Source: Siphonodentalium dalli
Taxonomy: Eukaryota > Mollusca > Scaphopoda > Gadilida > Siphonodentaliidae
Direction of reading: 5' to 3'
NCBI GenBank assembly: GCA_032622095.1
Contig: CP136067.1
Location: forward strand, 49,825,899-49,889,898
DNA: 64,000 nucleotides
Of the stretch, positions 1 to 11,759 are shown one piece after another. Position numbers and translations under genes: made by a program. The notes under the pieces are model-generated. The model was given only the letters and a program-made list of their open reading frames with translations. It was not told the DNA's origin and ran no database searches. Each line of letters opens with the position of its first letter. The first letter of the stretch is position 1.

Positions 1-1002
1 TCCACTTGTGTTCTGCTGGTCTCCCCTACCACGATATGCATTATGGCACATGTCGCGTGGATTGTGAGAAGTTCTGCATCTGGTGCGTTCTTTGTATTCG
101 TTCGTGTTATAATCAAGATTATCATTATAATTATGTCTCCATTGTCTATCGTCACGATAGTCCCTCCAGGACTCATTTGTGTTACCCTTTTTCTCCTTGT
201 TTTGGTTCTCCAAGTTTGTCATTCTTTGTTAATCTCCCCTTTACACCTCTTCACATCAGTCAATATTTGTTTTATGTCCTTCATCTCAGAGATGGACTGT
301 GATGTCTCGGACGGTTGTGAGCTATTTTGAGCTTTCCCATTAGAACCAGTTTGGGGCTTCAGATCATCTCTTATCTTTTTTAGTTCTTCAAACTCTATAT
401 TTTTGCTTTGTGTTGTGTCTGCTTCATTTACTACCATAGCATAGTGTTTAGCCCTATGTTTTTCAGACTTGGCAAAAGCCACTAATTCAAACACATGTCT
501 TATGCTCTCACCAAGAGAGCCCAGTCGTGCTTGTTGTACAATGAGCCGTATATATATCTGGATCATACAACCCACCAATGAACTGGTCCTTTGCCAAGGC
601 GTCTCTCAATTCGTGTGTTGCAGTATGATATAATATATTGGTCAGACGTCGGTACCCCACCCTTGCCCTTTGTCGTCGTGCACGCAATTGTACCATCTGG
701 TCAGTCTGGTTTTTGGGAGCAAATCGGCCTTTTATCGCACCAACAAGAACGTTGTAGTCTTCTTCTCGTCCTTGGAGTAGGTCACCGAGTGTTCCTTGCG
801 CCAATCATCTCAAGGATGCGCATAGATAAAGGCCCATGTCATCAGTTTCCAATCCATTTATATTGGAACAAATTTCAAAGTGTGCTTGGTAATCTAACCA
901 TGATCTTGTGACATCATAGCTATCTGGTGTCACAAATTGTTTCCGTTTTTCACCGGATTTTCTAGAATTTTTTTGGTTCGGGCGATATTTAGCGCAATGC
1001 AT
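1..1002 (-). pseudogene. Ty3/gypsy-type retrotransposon gag remnant
   Basis: Read on the minus strand, three frames join into one Gag-like protein. The first (1002-805) holds a capsid-like stretch with SWLDYQAHFEICSNINGLET and ends at CASLR. The second (804-508) continues with AQGTLGDLL and then RFAPKNQTDQM, the usual gypsy Gag spacing. The third (578-219) carries on with QARLGSLGESIRHVFELVAF. At least two frameshifts separate these pieces. Downstream (about 110-20) a C-x(3)-H-x(5)-C pattern in CRTSHNPRDMC resembles a degraded zinc knuckle, preceded by stops. In this family Gag forms the particle core and binds RNA. The window starts inside the element, so pol and the LTRs are not seen. It cannot make a full Gag. 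Confidence 0.66.
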
Positions 1003-2039
1003 TACAATGGATGCCTACCGTAAATCATTATTTGCTGTGTTGGAACTTGACAGCTTACGCATAATAACCTACTGCACGCATGAATTACGCATATGGTGCT
1101 ACAGGTACATCACTAGAATATGTGTTCTTTCTATCAGTTGTCGATTTTCAATAGCTGTAGTTACGATTACGGATTCGAGAAACCCAAGTATATGGGCACG
1201 CGAGTTTTGCATGCATTCATCTAGTGTACAACTAACAATATTTATCATGTAAACAACATAATTAAATACAAACATAACTATATCACAATACTGTGTGTGG
1301 CAAGAAGATTGAATGCAATGAACGGCACTATTTTCTCCCAAATGGACTCGCAATCGTCACTTCTGTAAAAATGTGTTTAGACCGTACGAAACACATACGC
1401 CTACTATAAGCTATACTCGTAATTCCTATATGTATAGTACTACTATAATGGTAGTTCGTACAACAACCCATTTGGGAAAAGTAACGACGTGGTCACCGCT
1501 ACTGAAGAATTTAACAAAAGTTCACTAAGCACATGTTCGTCGATTGATATAAAGATTGGACACCCCTCTGATACACATTTCGCAATGCTGCACATTTGAC
1601 ACAAAACGTCTAAACGGTTGTTTGATTGTGTACGTGTAAGCGGAATGGTCATGTGAGTCAGGTGATTTCGTTGGTAATGGCAACACGTGTTAAAAGTTAC
1701 ATGCATGTACTGTGGCTGGACCTGGTTATTAACAAACACTATAAACCTCCAAATATGTATAATCTTATACAACTGTGAAGCTATATTATGCGAAGTAAAC
1801 ATATACAATGATGTAATTTCTTCAACTCAAGTAGCTACCAAACGCCTCAGCTTGATAAGGTATGTGTATAATGCATAAATGTGTACAGGAATATTCCGTG
1901 TTTGTCTCATCTTGCAATGTATTGTACTGTTGGGGCGATAGGTGCAATAACGTAACCAAACAAATGTGACAGAAGATAATTCAATCCGAAAACATTCATA
2001 TGCATTATGTGTCTCGTCAACTCTTGAGAGTTTGTCCTG
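1003..2039. other. unassigned AT-rich stretch
   Basis: No gene or repeat recognised. A minus-strand open frame of 121 codons (1808-1443) has mixed composition but no motif I know, and I see no supporting splice or promoter context, so I do not call it a gene. Confidence 0.4.
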
Positions 2040-3085
2040 GATTATTGTTCAAAATGGAATTGAATTATCACCCATCTAGATGGGCAAAACAAGTTTATAT
2101 TTCACGATTTTCGGTCTACTTTCATCAGAAAACTCCGAAATGTTGCCATCTGTAAATTATACCCTGGCGTTCTCATAATGTATATCTCGAAGTGGGTAGA
2201 CTTCAATATAATAGCACAAAATAATCGGAGTTGTGCTTTTGTATTCTGCCATACCGAAATTTCTAAAACTGATTTTGTTTCTTCTGAATTTTGGGGTGGG
2301 GGTGACACAATCTACCACCACATAGCATCTATGGCAAAGAATGACATCCTTGTCATACAATCATATGCAGTATATATGTCCACAAGTTTCTATATTATAT
2401 ACGGGATCTCCATTCAATGCAATAATGAATAATCGCCTATTGTGAGGGGCGAAACAACTGAAAATGAATGAATTTTTTGTCTATTTTCCACGTAAATTTA
2501 AGGAATTTTTACATCTATCACCGCAATCATGGCATTGCATTACTTTGTATTTATCAGTGTGTAACCTGCTATATCGTAGCACAAACATATCCCGAATACC
2601 TGTTCTTTTGTGTTCATTTGTGCCGAATTTCACTAAAACAGTGAATTTGTGCTGAATTTTGGGGTGAGGGTTGAAATAATCTTACATAACACATCACTTG
2701 TTATATATGATGACATATTCAGCATACTGTCGTATGCGGAATATATATATATATACGCACTTTTCTAGACTATATACGATACCCCCGGTCAGAACAATAT
2801 TGATCTATCGCCCATTAAGTGAGGCAAAAGAATTGAAAAATTGCGCTGTTTTGTCTATTTTTACAATAAATCTAAAACAAATCTTCGTTATATCAGAGAA
2901 ATCGTACCACTATCATAGTAAATATCTAGAGATATGTAGACTACAATATTTTAGTGCAAAATGTTCGCGTTTCTATACTTTTATTTCTCATTTTGCCGAA
3001 TTTTACAAAAACAGGGATTTTTGCTGAATTTTGGCACTTAATCAGCTAAAAATCATCTTTTGCATCACTTGTATATTTCACACCG
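2040..3085. repeat. diverged tandem repeat, ~370 bp x 3
   Basis: Three successive units share the marker CTGAATTTTGG (from about 2284, 2652 and 3024; spacings 368 and 372 bp). Each has the same surroundings in order: a GTAGACT(T/A)CAATAT block, then TGCCGAATTT or similar, then the marker, then a CATCAC or CATAGC block. Units differ by many substitutions, so the array is old. The outer limits are approximate. Confidence 0.6.
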
Positions 3086-4199
3086 GGTCCTATCCGATGC
3101 GGAATGTCATAACCTTCAAAATGATGTATCACAAGCCCGTGTGTGGTGCCGATGGACTAAACTCCTACTTCAATCAGTGAGCTTTTTGAGTTTGTCCGCT
3201 CTACTACAGTGGGTTCGAACAATATGAGCCTTGTTCGTAAGTTGTCATTTACGGTAACAGTGCAGTCAGAGACTACATTCGAGGCATGGACTATTTTTGC
3301 AATGCGCTCTCGTGTTTGTACATCGTCCCTGCCATATATCAATTAATATTCAGTTTATTTCGAAATTTCTGGTATAAAACATATCTGACATTTTATCTTG
3401 GTGGAAAGACTTGTGCTAACAAGATAGAGTTCTGCCGCTTGCTACACTCAGAACGTTCAATACAGATCCGTTGCACCAAATGGGTCAAAAGATTCATTTT
3501 AATTGGTTTAGATAATATATGTCTTGAGACCAATGTTTAATGCTTTTTTTAAATATAGAGTCGAAATTTGATACAGTTTTTATTAATAATAAAAGATACG
3601 ATAAGATTAGACAAGAAGACCATGTTATGTAACATGTGCACATATATGTCAAGTACAAGATATAGCTTCAGAAAAGTATATAGCTAGTGAATAATGCGCT
3701 GTGTAGTAAAGTTGAGTTACATGTAAGACACATTTGGCAATTTGAATATATAAATACCATGATTTTCACTATAGATTCAGTTTAGTTTAAACATATTTTA
3801 TTGCCATATGTATTGGGATTAGGACACAAATGCCGACACTTAGATTTGTCCCGTTCCCAGATATACAGATAGAGAGGCACCAGATAGATGTCCCGTTCCG
3901 AGATAGAGAGGCACCGACCGAATCGACAAGGCGAATATACATGTATAGTTGATTTATTTATAATGTGTATACCATTGGAGCGGGTTGGTCAACGGCGGGG
4001 CGTTGTATGCAGAACAATAATCTGCGATGTCATTTAGTACATCTTATAATATATAAATGATTCAGTGATATCTTGATTACTGGTTACTAAGGGGCGTGAT
4101 AAGTACTGGATTAATGGTCTGATGTTTGGTGGGAGTTGTGGCCAGGTCGGGCGGTGCCTCACTAAACAAAGTATAATGCGGCAAACAAACAAAAATAAA
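3086..4199. other. unassigned stretch
   Basis: No recognised gene. A small direct duplication at about 3850-3915 repeats TGTCCCGTTCC and GATAGAGAGGCACC. A minus-strand 61-codon frame (3342-3157) has no recognisable motif. Confidence 0.4.
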
Positions 4200-4379
4200 T
4201 TATTTCAGTTAGTGCAACAAAGAAAATTATATATTGGGTAACTCCCATATATGTATGTATTTTTGTTTTTTATTAGGTTTTGAAGTAATAAGAAGGTTTG
4301 TAGTAAGACTGATCCAAGTCCACTGGATTCACGAGAATCGTTCTGACAGTGCAATGTATTTATGAACGGCCATGAACAT

Positions 4380-4640
4380 TTAAATATTATCGCGGTCACT
4401 AATTAAGGGGTTTCCTATTACTAGGTTTTCCAGGGTTATATTGCCAAATTGTATCAAATTATCGAATAGTTCCTGTCTTATTTGTGTATAGTAAACACAT
4501 TCAAATAAGTAGTGATAAGCATCTATATAGTTTTTCAATTTATCGAGATTAAGATCACTACAGCAGCATCTGATTCTACAATGAAGAATGTTCCATGTAC
4601 GTTTACCTGTATTATAGAACCTTGGCGGTCATGGCATTTT
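4380..4640 (-). pseudogene. LINE C-terminal domain fragment
   Basis: Not an ATG-started frame, but it continues the LINE above. It reads PPRFYNTGKRTWNILHCRIR, then LKNYIDAYHYLFECVYYTQI, then QELFDNLIQFGNITLENL, ending at a stop on 4382-4380. The pattern R-x(n)-ILH-x-R-x-R followed by YHYLFEC and R-x(2)-LF is typical of the post-RT C-terminal region of many LINEs. One stop separates it from the RT part. Inferred decayed coding. Confidence 0.65.
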
Positions 4641-4670
4641 CACCTCAATAGCATTTAAAAGGGTCGGTTT

Positions 4671-5601
4671 TCAGACACCTCTGCTTGCACGAAATGTTGC
4701 ACGAAAACTGGGTGCCGCTCGAAAGGGAATAATGTTGGTACCGTTCCTCGAGATATAATCTGTAGAAGCTTCTACTTTCTGTGGTAAGGCTTTTAGTAAA
4801 TAATTTGGGGCGTTTCCATTTGCGATTTTATGAAACAGTGTCATTTTGTTGACGTGTCGGCGTTCAGATTGTGTTTGCCAACCCACTTCTGAGAGTAGGT
4901 GAACGTTGGGTACGGACCTTGTACAGAGGGAAACTGCGGCGTCACACTGTAAGTTTTCCAATTTTGTGGGATGAATATCGACGGCACACGCCCAGACGGG
5001 GCTTGCATATTCTAGGATCGGTCTAATAAACGAGACGAACATAATCTCTAGAGTGTGGCGATTTAGTATTTTCTTTAATTTCCGTAACTGTGATAATCGG
5101 GATGATATGCTTTCTTGTAGATTGATAGTATATGTGTATATCCCATTTGAAATTAGCTTGTAATTCGACGCCTAAATGTTGATGTGATTGGGCAAAGCTC
5201 ATCGGTGTCCCAGCAAAATCAAGGCAAGGGTGTTGGTTGTTTGATCGGGTGAATAGGAGGGCGTTTGTTTTGTCCGGGTTGACGTTTACTAGCCACCTAG
5301 TGGCCCAGTCATGAAGGGAATTTAAATCACAATTGAGATTTGTTTCAATATCTTCTGTAGTAAGTGCGGTTTGCATTATACACGTGTCATCGGCGAACAG
5401 GCGCGTGACCGAAGTTATGGTATCGACTATGTCATTGATGTATATCAACAATAGAGTAGGGCCGATAACTGACCCTTGAGAGACACCAATTGTTTTATAT
5501 GGCGATAAGTCATTATTAACCCTAACTCTCTGCATACGAATATGAAGATAACTACCTAGCCACTTTAATAAACTTCCATATTCGACTGTAGTGAGGATCT
5601 A
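4671..5601 (-). pseudogene. reverse transcriptase, C-terminal part, frameshifted
   Basis: The frame enters at about 5601 and reads YGSLLKWLGSYLHIRMQRV, then GVSQGSVIGPTLLLIYINDI (RT motif B region), then the catalytic box FADD (minus strand of 5386-5397), then NPDKTNALLF and HLGV. A frame change near 5040 leads into RPILEYASPVWACAVD and LENLQCDAA, the thumb region seen in jockey-like and CR1-like LINEs. The enzyme copies LINE RNA into DNA at a nicked chromosome. Fingers and endonuclease are missing, so the piece is inactive. Confidence 0.85.
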
Positions 5602-5605
5602 ACCT

Positions 5606-7604
5606 TTTATGTCCCGACTCTAACTTGATCAATACATTTTCTTCTCCCTGTATTTCGCTCTAACTCCTATTGGCTACGATTATATGAGCCCGATTGTATA
5701 GAAATGTGTAAAGGAGTGACCATTTTGAAATTTATTGTCATATAGGTATTCATTTTCGCGAACAGCAAAAAGTCAAATATGGAGAAAATCTATTATATAT
5801 GTTCAACATTATTTTGTCTGTTTGTCCCCCCCCAATACAATTGGCGGCCAGCTATCTAATAGGCTCCAAAGGGATAATTTATGGGGACATCTACTGATTG
5901 GTATTATTTATAAAGTTGCCAAAGTCAGGAGTGGGGTCGGGGACAGGGTGCCAGAAAAAATAGTTATTCCCCAGATTTCGACCAACTCAATATATATAAA
6001 CAGATCAGACTTATAAACTGTAGGCATCTCCGTTGTTCTGGGATCGTGGAAGTCAGGGATAGAGCCGGGTAGATATTGCGGTCGTGGTCGAGTCACAAAG
6101 TTGATTTGGAGTTTCGATGGAGTTATTTGGGGGGGGGGGGGGTACGATCATCACAGATTGGGCTGGATGTTGGAGCGGGTTCTTGCCCGTGATGGGTGAA
6201 AAAAGGACCGATTGTCAAGCTTGATCTGAGCTGAGGTACATGTTGATCTGAATGTGCCATTCCGATCGTAATATAACCATTAGATAAATATATCAATATA
6301 AAGCAATGCAAATATATTTCTGAGCCAGTGCCTCAGCTCATGCATTCTGATATGTTATAAGTGTATAGACGTCACCATCATTTTGAAACAGTCGGAGCAG
6401 GAGTGGACTTCGGGAAGGGACACTATTTAACAATTGATTAATATTTGTTTTATAAATTAGGCGGGAACATCCAGCTTAATTCATAGGGATTTTGTTGGAG
6501 TTTTCGAAGTCAGTGATTGTGATCGGTGGGGAGGAGCCAACAATGATCAATTTAGAATGTCTATGATTTTAGGGCCGTCGAGAATCAGGGATGGTCTTCG
6601 GCACCGAAAAGGTTTGCTGTCGATTCACACAATAGTTATACATATAAGGGCCGTCCGATTAAAGAGAGACATAAAAACATAGCGACAATTCTTTAGCCCG
6701 GATATGCCTGCAAATTAAGTAATACAATATTCACATATATGTAATGCATTCTTTCTCGGAAAATGGTGAGTGAAATTATGGGGCTGAAACAGGTTGTTTG
6801 ATCGTATATTTCACATATTCTAATGAATTACATAGACATCTGCAGAACGTGCCTACAAAATGTTACACTCATTATGTGATCCTTCCATATACATTCAGAT
6901 TATATCCAGGTATCGTGTTAATGGCGATAGACTCTACAGGGACAGATGAAGAAGTTTTACTGTGTTAGAGTCGGAACCGAGCAATTATGTGAGAGTTAGT
7001 GAATGAGCTACTGGACATTCGTAAACTAGATGGTCGAGGGCGCAGCCCGAGAATTTAGTTGACTAATGTCCAGTCGCGAGTCCATTAACCGACTTAAAAC
7101 ACAGTTTTATAATATACAATGAGAAATCACATTCGCACAGATGAACAATTCCGATAAATCTCGATAAATGATATGTTTACAAACGTTTATCTGGAAAAAA
7201 AATAGTCCTCTGTGACAACAAAACCACGCCTCTTGACACGGCTCAGATGAGCGGAATGTTGGTTTAGCCTGGAACATAACAAGCACAATAACATGCGGTA
7301 CAACCTTGTTAGAAAATAAACGTGATTTACGCAAACATAATACAATATTTCAGTTGTGCTGCATGAACTTAACATATTATAATTACGTCATATATATTGT
7401 CGACGCAATTACATGTATCTATATCTTTAGCACGTATGCATTTTCGGATATATTTGACTCAATGTCATTGATGTTTTCAGAAGCACATGCAGCCAGGCCA
7501 TGTGCACGGGTGTAGATATCAAACAATATGTGATCCTCCGTAGGATAGGGTATCATATAATATGTGATCCTCGTCTCAGGAGTCACTCGTGGCCCAATGA
7601 AGGC
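5606..7604. other. unassigned stretch with poly-G tract
   Basis: No recognised gene. A 14-base G run lies at 6129-6142. Short open frames on both strands lack motifs. The 7530-7600 part holds short repeats of GTGATCCTC next to the hairpin that follows. Confidence 0.4.
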
Positions 7605-7686
7605 AGGATCATATATCAAAATGAGAGGATATGGTGATCCCATGGAAAGGGGACCACCATATCCTCTCATTTTGATATATGATCCT
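7605..7686. repeat. perfect 32-bp inverted repeat (hairpin)
   Basis: Arms 7605-7636 and 7655-7686 are exact reverse complements around an 18-bp spacer. The arm begins AGGATCATATATC. Perfect arms in otherwise diverged DNA suggest a young fold-back remnant or a maintained hairpin. Confidence 0.85.
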
Positions 7687-7965
7687 AAAATAAGAAAATA
7701 TTTTTATTAACTAAATAACGGAGATATTCGAAGAAGAGTTTTTGACGAAATAACGGAAATATTTGAAGAAGTGTTTTAAACACACTATCGTAGATTGGCC
7801 ACAATAGTCGATTGCCTTCGCGTGTAGAAGTATATATGCTTGGTTCATTTCAATTATGGTCAGAGTTTTTGTGTACAAACATCCATACTATTGAACTTGC
7901 ATTAAAATAGAAGTGAAGTATCCACCAGCCCAATTGTACATTCCACACTCATTCCGCAGTACTTC

Positions 7966-8146
7966 GTAGACTGTGCCTCCTGTGCCATACCAACTTGGAG
8001 ATGAAATGCATTATTTGATGAAATGTGAATGTTTAGAAGAGGCTAGAAATCGGTTCATGCTTAAGAAATTTACAAGTATAGAACACACGACTATTGATAT
8101 TTTAGACGACATACTAAAATGTCTGTACGAAGACTCTGCTCGTTAA
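7966..8146 (+). pseudogene. LINE C-terminal zinc-finger fragment
   Basis: The plus strand reads RLCLLCHTN, then after a one-base frame change LGDEMHYLMKCECLEEARNR and FTSIEHTTIDILDDI, ending at TAA 8144-8146. C-x(2)-C followed by GDE-x-HYL-x(2)-C and A-R-x(2)-F matches the C-terminal nucleic-acid-binding finger of many LINEs. Only the last ~60 codons remain. A GAT-rich microsatellite begins about 70 bp downstream, in the position of a LINE 3' tail. No RT is seen upstream. Confidence 0.6.
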
Positions 8147-8214
8147 TCAGATTGATTAACCTTAAGTTGGTTGCCACTGATTAAAGTACATAGTTGTGGT
8201 TGTTGTTGGTGTTT

Positions 8215-8540
8215 TAGTTGTTGTTGTTGTGATTGGTGATGATGATGATGATGAAGCGGTGATGATGACGAGCACATGATATATGAGCACATGATGATGA
8301 TGATGATGATGATGACGATTATGATGATGAAGTTTATATGATGATATCGATGATGATGTAATGCTACTGATGATTATGTCATCGATGATGATGATGATGT
8401 TTCAATGATAATAACGACGACGATGCTGGTGACGGTAATGATGATGGTGATGATAATGATGATGACGACGACAACAACGACGACGACAACGACGATGACG
8501 ATGATGATGATGATGACTGTGGTGACGATGAAGACGTTTG
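8215..8540. repeat. (GAT)n / (GAC)n compound microsatellite
   Basis: A long run of GAT, GAC and related triplets, with a GTT-rich start at 8190-8230. All open frames here are simple-repeat artefacts. It follows the LINE fragment above and may derive from its 3' tail. Confidence 0.9.
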
Positions 8541-8855
8541 GGATGTCACTATATATTTTGTACATAAATGCTTTTCGTCATTCTGTCCATCTTTTTTTAT
8601 ATATTTCGTTTTCTCAATATCAATTCATGTTATTAATTGGATCAGAGAATAAAGCAATTAACAGAAAGATTCAGTCTGAGTCTCTTGCCTTATTTTCCGA
8701 TTATAGTTTTATGGTGCTCACGTTAGAATTGGGTGAATTTTAGTGATTTAGTCGTGAGGGGGTGTCGATTGATAAATGGCAAATGTGATAGGTTGGGTCA
8801 ATCAATTCGACGATTGTGTGTGTCGTAAACGCTATATATAGCGAAGGCACATCAA

Positions 8856-9259
8856 AGATGCATAATCCTATTTTAACGCTCACAAATCACTATTTCCCTG
8901 GCTTCAGGGGTAAACAAATACTTGATTCGAGTCGAGGAACCCATCCATCAAAGTTCAGAGTGATCAGATATCGATTTTTGAAATATATTGTTTTTCACCA
9001 CCGATAATTTTTAGTGGCCTGGTAAAAGGTCGACAAGAAGACGGTCTCGGACCAAATTGCGGATGAAGTGGCTTTTTTTTGTGTCAGTTATTTGACAAAC
9101 CGGCAAAATCTAGTTGAACAAAATGTTGATAAATAACAGGATTTAGGCAATTTTATACTATTGTTATCGATTCTGATAACTGAAGCGGTATTTAAAAACA
9201 TGTTGTTGTTGTTGTTGGAATATGATGATATGGGAACTATCTAATCGGATTGAGTACCA
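8856..9259. mobile_element. family B element, copy B1
   Basis: This copy starts AGATGCATAATCC and ends GGATTGAGTACCA. It contains the family landmarks TTCGAGTCGAGGAACCC, GATCAGATATCGATTTTT, ATTGCGGATGAAG, AATGTTGATAAATAACA and a TTG run near the right end. The right flank is TTAA (9260-9263); the left flank is TCAA, probably a mutated TTAA. No coding capacity. Other copies lie at 22165, 26647, 44080, 53057 and 56605. Confidence 0.8.
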
Positions 9260-9599
9260 TTAATTAAGCTTCCAAATAAAATACCTGATTTATAAAATAG
9301 ACCCAGTCGGTGCATGAATACGAGCCCTATATAGGGTCATATTGACAATAGCGGACAATTTTATAAACACGCGGGGTGATTTGATAGATGTATAACGGCC
9401 AAGGTACATGCAGATGTATCCCCAGTCCATGTATGCTCGGATCAGCTTCTTGCTCAAGGCGAGTCACGGCTACATATATATACCTTTGTGGTTAGACTCG
9501 CTCGATATAGTAAACATGTTAGACTATAATTATTAGTCTCTGTCACTGAATATGACTGCATATGTAGAATCACAGGGACACTCGTTCCGTAATGGTTAA

Positions 9600-9991
9600 T
9601 TCTATACCCAACAGAAGGGCCCTGTGCCAATGCATTCTCTTATATATGCGAGTCGACCATAGGTCGCCTCGCATATATAAGAGAATGCATTGGCTTAACA
9701 CATTAAAAATTATAAAATTGTTAAAGATTGTAAGAAAAAATGGTAAAAAGTGTTAAAAAAAGTTTTTTTTTAGGCCAATGCATTCTCTTATATATGCGAG
9801 GCGACCTATGGTCGACTCGCATATATAAGAGAATGCATTGGCACAGGGTATAACTGTAACTATCACAATGTGGCCAAGGAGCCGGTTCCAATGATATCCA
9901 TATTTGTATGGTTCTATTGAGACAGACCGAAGATATTTTAGGCTGTTGAAGCTTTATTTGGCCGGTTTTGGCCGGTTTGTTGGGTAAAGGG
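9600..9991. mobile_element. family A element (TTAA, 392 bp), copy A1
   Basis: The element is 392 bp and flanked by TTAA on both sides (9596-9599, 9992-9995). The right terminus is the 13-bp inverted repeat GTTGGGTAAAGGG. The left one, TTCTATACCCAAC, differs at three bases from the CCCTTTACCCAAC seen in A2 and A3. Two 69-bp palindromes (9626-9694 and 9774-9842) are exact reverse complements of one another and flank an A-rich spacer. TTAA duplication plus a CCC(T)-type terminus is the hallmark of piggyBac-superfamily transposition. There is no transposase, so it is non-autonomous. Confidence 0.9.
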
Positions 9992-9995
9992 TTAA

Positions 9996-10266
9996 TTCTA
10001 TTTTGAGGAATCGTTTTATTTGTTTTGATCGACGGGACTGATGACCGTATACTGTGAATAATCGTATGATTCACGAGTAATGAAATGGGGCCCTTTAATT
10101 AATTCTCGGGCGGAACCGTTCAGTTAAGACCAGCTAATACCCCGAGGTAGCTACACTGTGCCGATCGGCATATATATTAGTTGACTTTTGTGCTGCAGTG
10201 TCATTAACTCGTTAAATTGTTTTTTCGGCTGATAAATTCGAGTGGCCGGATGTAATCAATACAGCA
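9996..10266. other. unassigned stretch
   Basis: Nothing recognised beyond scattered short frames. Confidence 0.35.
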
Positions 10267-10545
10267 AACTCAGAAGTTATATAGTATTGGGAAATTCTTC
10301 TTAGCGATCGTTCATTCATGTTTGCAACCGATATTGCGACACCCGCGCCACATCCCTCGTGGCGAGAACCTCACACAACTCATTATTTGTTTGCTTTTGA
10401 GCGGCGACGCCTGTACCTCTTTCATTACTTGTTTTTTTCCAGTGACAGTTATCTGAGGGGGTGGTTATCAATTTAACAAACTCGGACGTTATCGTATTGG
10501 GGAGGCAGCTTCGTTCATTCATGACGGCAACAGATCGATGCCCAT
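10267..10545. repeat. partial direct duplication, ~212-bp spacing
   Basis: The block AACTCAGAAGTTATATAGTA through CGTTCATTCATG and GCAACCGAT (from 10267) recurs in diverged form from about 10479 (AACTCGGACGTTATCGTA and TTCGTTCATTCATGACG). A 101-codon minus frame (10621-10316) crosses the duplication. I do not regard it as a gene. Confidence 0.5.
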
Positions 10546-10849
10546 ATGATTGATTTGCTACCGAAATCGATTCAAATTGCGTCGGCGGTCGTTTAGGAAT
10601 TCCATTCAGAAAATCACTCAAGAAGATAAATGGTCCAATCTGCGAGTCTCTGTCGTTTCCACTTACTCAAACCAAGATAAGATAAAATCTACTTCCAGAA
10701 GGTGCCATATATACTCCAGCTTATTGAAGTATACATTCTCCCGCTTAAATTGCCTGCGTAGTTTTGAGTATATACTATTGTCCAGTGGGACAAGCGAGTT
10801 GGCTGACTAATATCACTATATCAATGGCCATATTACATGTCTCCGGGTC

Positions 10850-11230
10850 ACTGTATTCTATTTTCTATTGAACAATTGACAACTTCCGGGCCGAGACAAC
10901 AGAGTTCGTGTAAGGGCAGCAGGGGCGAAGCCAGAGTGTCTCCGTTCGGGCGTGGTGGGGGGCATTTACCTTATAATTTCCAACTATACACAATTTCCAA
11001 CTGATGGCCATTTTAGTCTAAACAAATTTGACTGAAGGATGGTCAATATTCTATTCTTGGACCAAAAATAACACATTTTATTATATGCTTCCCCATTAAA
11101 TAGTGGGAAATTGCCGTGGCGTAGAGCGTTATATCCATCGCCTGGACCGACTCGATGGATAACACTGACCGACTCGATGGATAACACAATGGTATTACTT
11201 TTTTCGGAGATTACTTCCGGTTTATAGCGG
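10850..11230. repeat. family J dispersed repeat, copy J2
   Basis: Shares with J1 the blocks GGGCCGAGACAAC, AATTTCCAACTGATGG, CATTTTAGTC and TTTGACTGAAGG. The family is rich in TTTCCAAC/GTTGGAAA. Limits are approximate and there is no coding content. Confidence 0.6.
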
Positions 11231-11592
11231 CGAATCACATTAAGTTTCAAAGCGTATCAATAACAGCCGGACTATTGTTTTAATTATTGATTTTCACGGT
11301 TCATAAACTGTTATTTAATTGTTATAATGTTAACTCATTTGTTTTAATATATTCTTATCACTAAATTATGTATACATTAATTTTCTCGCATCATTTCAGA
11401 ATAAAACAATGGGGACTATTTCTTATGGCGGCTATGCTCGATATTTGTCATTCGGTGGTGAGCAAATCAATTGATGGAATGTAAACAAAATGCAAATGTC
11501 GAAGCTTTCTAACAATTTGAAGTGAACTGTAGGACAAAATTAGCAGTTTTTGGTGCGGTTTATAGCGCAAATAATAAAAAGAAAACCAACGG

Positions 11593-11731
11593 GTTTTGGT
11601 TGAATACCCGGATTATCTCATTCGTGGGTGCAAGGAAGTACAGAATTTCCACTCGCGGCTTGCAGCCGCTCGTGGAAATTCTGTACTTCCTTGCACCCAC
11701 TCATGAGATAATTCGGGTATTCAACCAAAAC
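11593..11731. repeat. 66-bp inverted repeat (hairpin) with direct CTCG motifs
   Basis: Arms 11593-11658 and 11666-11731 pair with about five mismatches around a 7-base centre. The mismatches cluster at two sites. At one, CTCG occurs on the top strand of both arms (ACTCGCGG left, CCGCTCGTGG right) instead of being inverted. The right end runs into ACTCGTAGGTATTCTC, similar to the ends of the hairpins at 14463, 52596 and 54690. Confidence 0.75.
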
Positions 11732-11759
11732 TCGTAGGTATTCTCTATTTACTCGAGTT

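Larger units (their letters stand above)
4200..5605 (-). mobile_element. LINE fragment 1, 5'-truncated non-LTR retrotransposon
   Basis: Two separately described minus-strand coding pieces, the reverse transcriptase and the C-terminal domain, lie in the order expected for one LINE, followed by about 180 bp that may be 3' UTR. The 5' half (endonuclease) is absent upstream of about 5605, as in typical 5' truncation during target-primed reverse transcription. The 3' limit is approximate. The clade is not assigned; the RT and tail layout suggest a jockey/CR1-like group. Confidence 0.75.

Noticed and set aside
1443-1808. 121-codon minus frame as a gene
   Set aside because: No motif, no start or splice support. 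Frames this long are expected by chance in 64 kb.
8374-8743. Met/Thr-rich and Val/Ile-rich frames over the GAT array
   Set aside because: Simple-repeat artefacts.
9596-10001. TTAATTCTAT as a 10-bp target duplication for A1
   Set aside because: A2 and A3 show a 4-bp TTAA duplication and CCCTTT at this place, so the extra match is within the element's altered left end.
10316-10621. 101-codon minus frame
   Set aside because: Crosses a diverged direct duplication and shows no recognisable domain.
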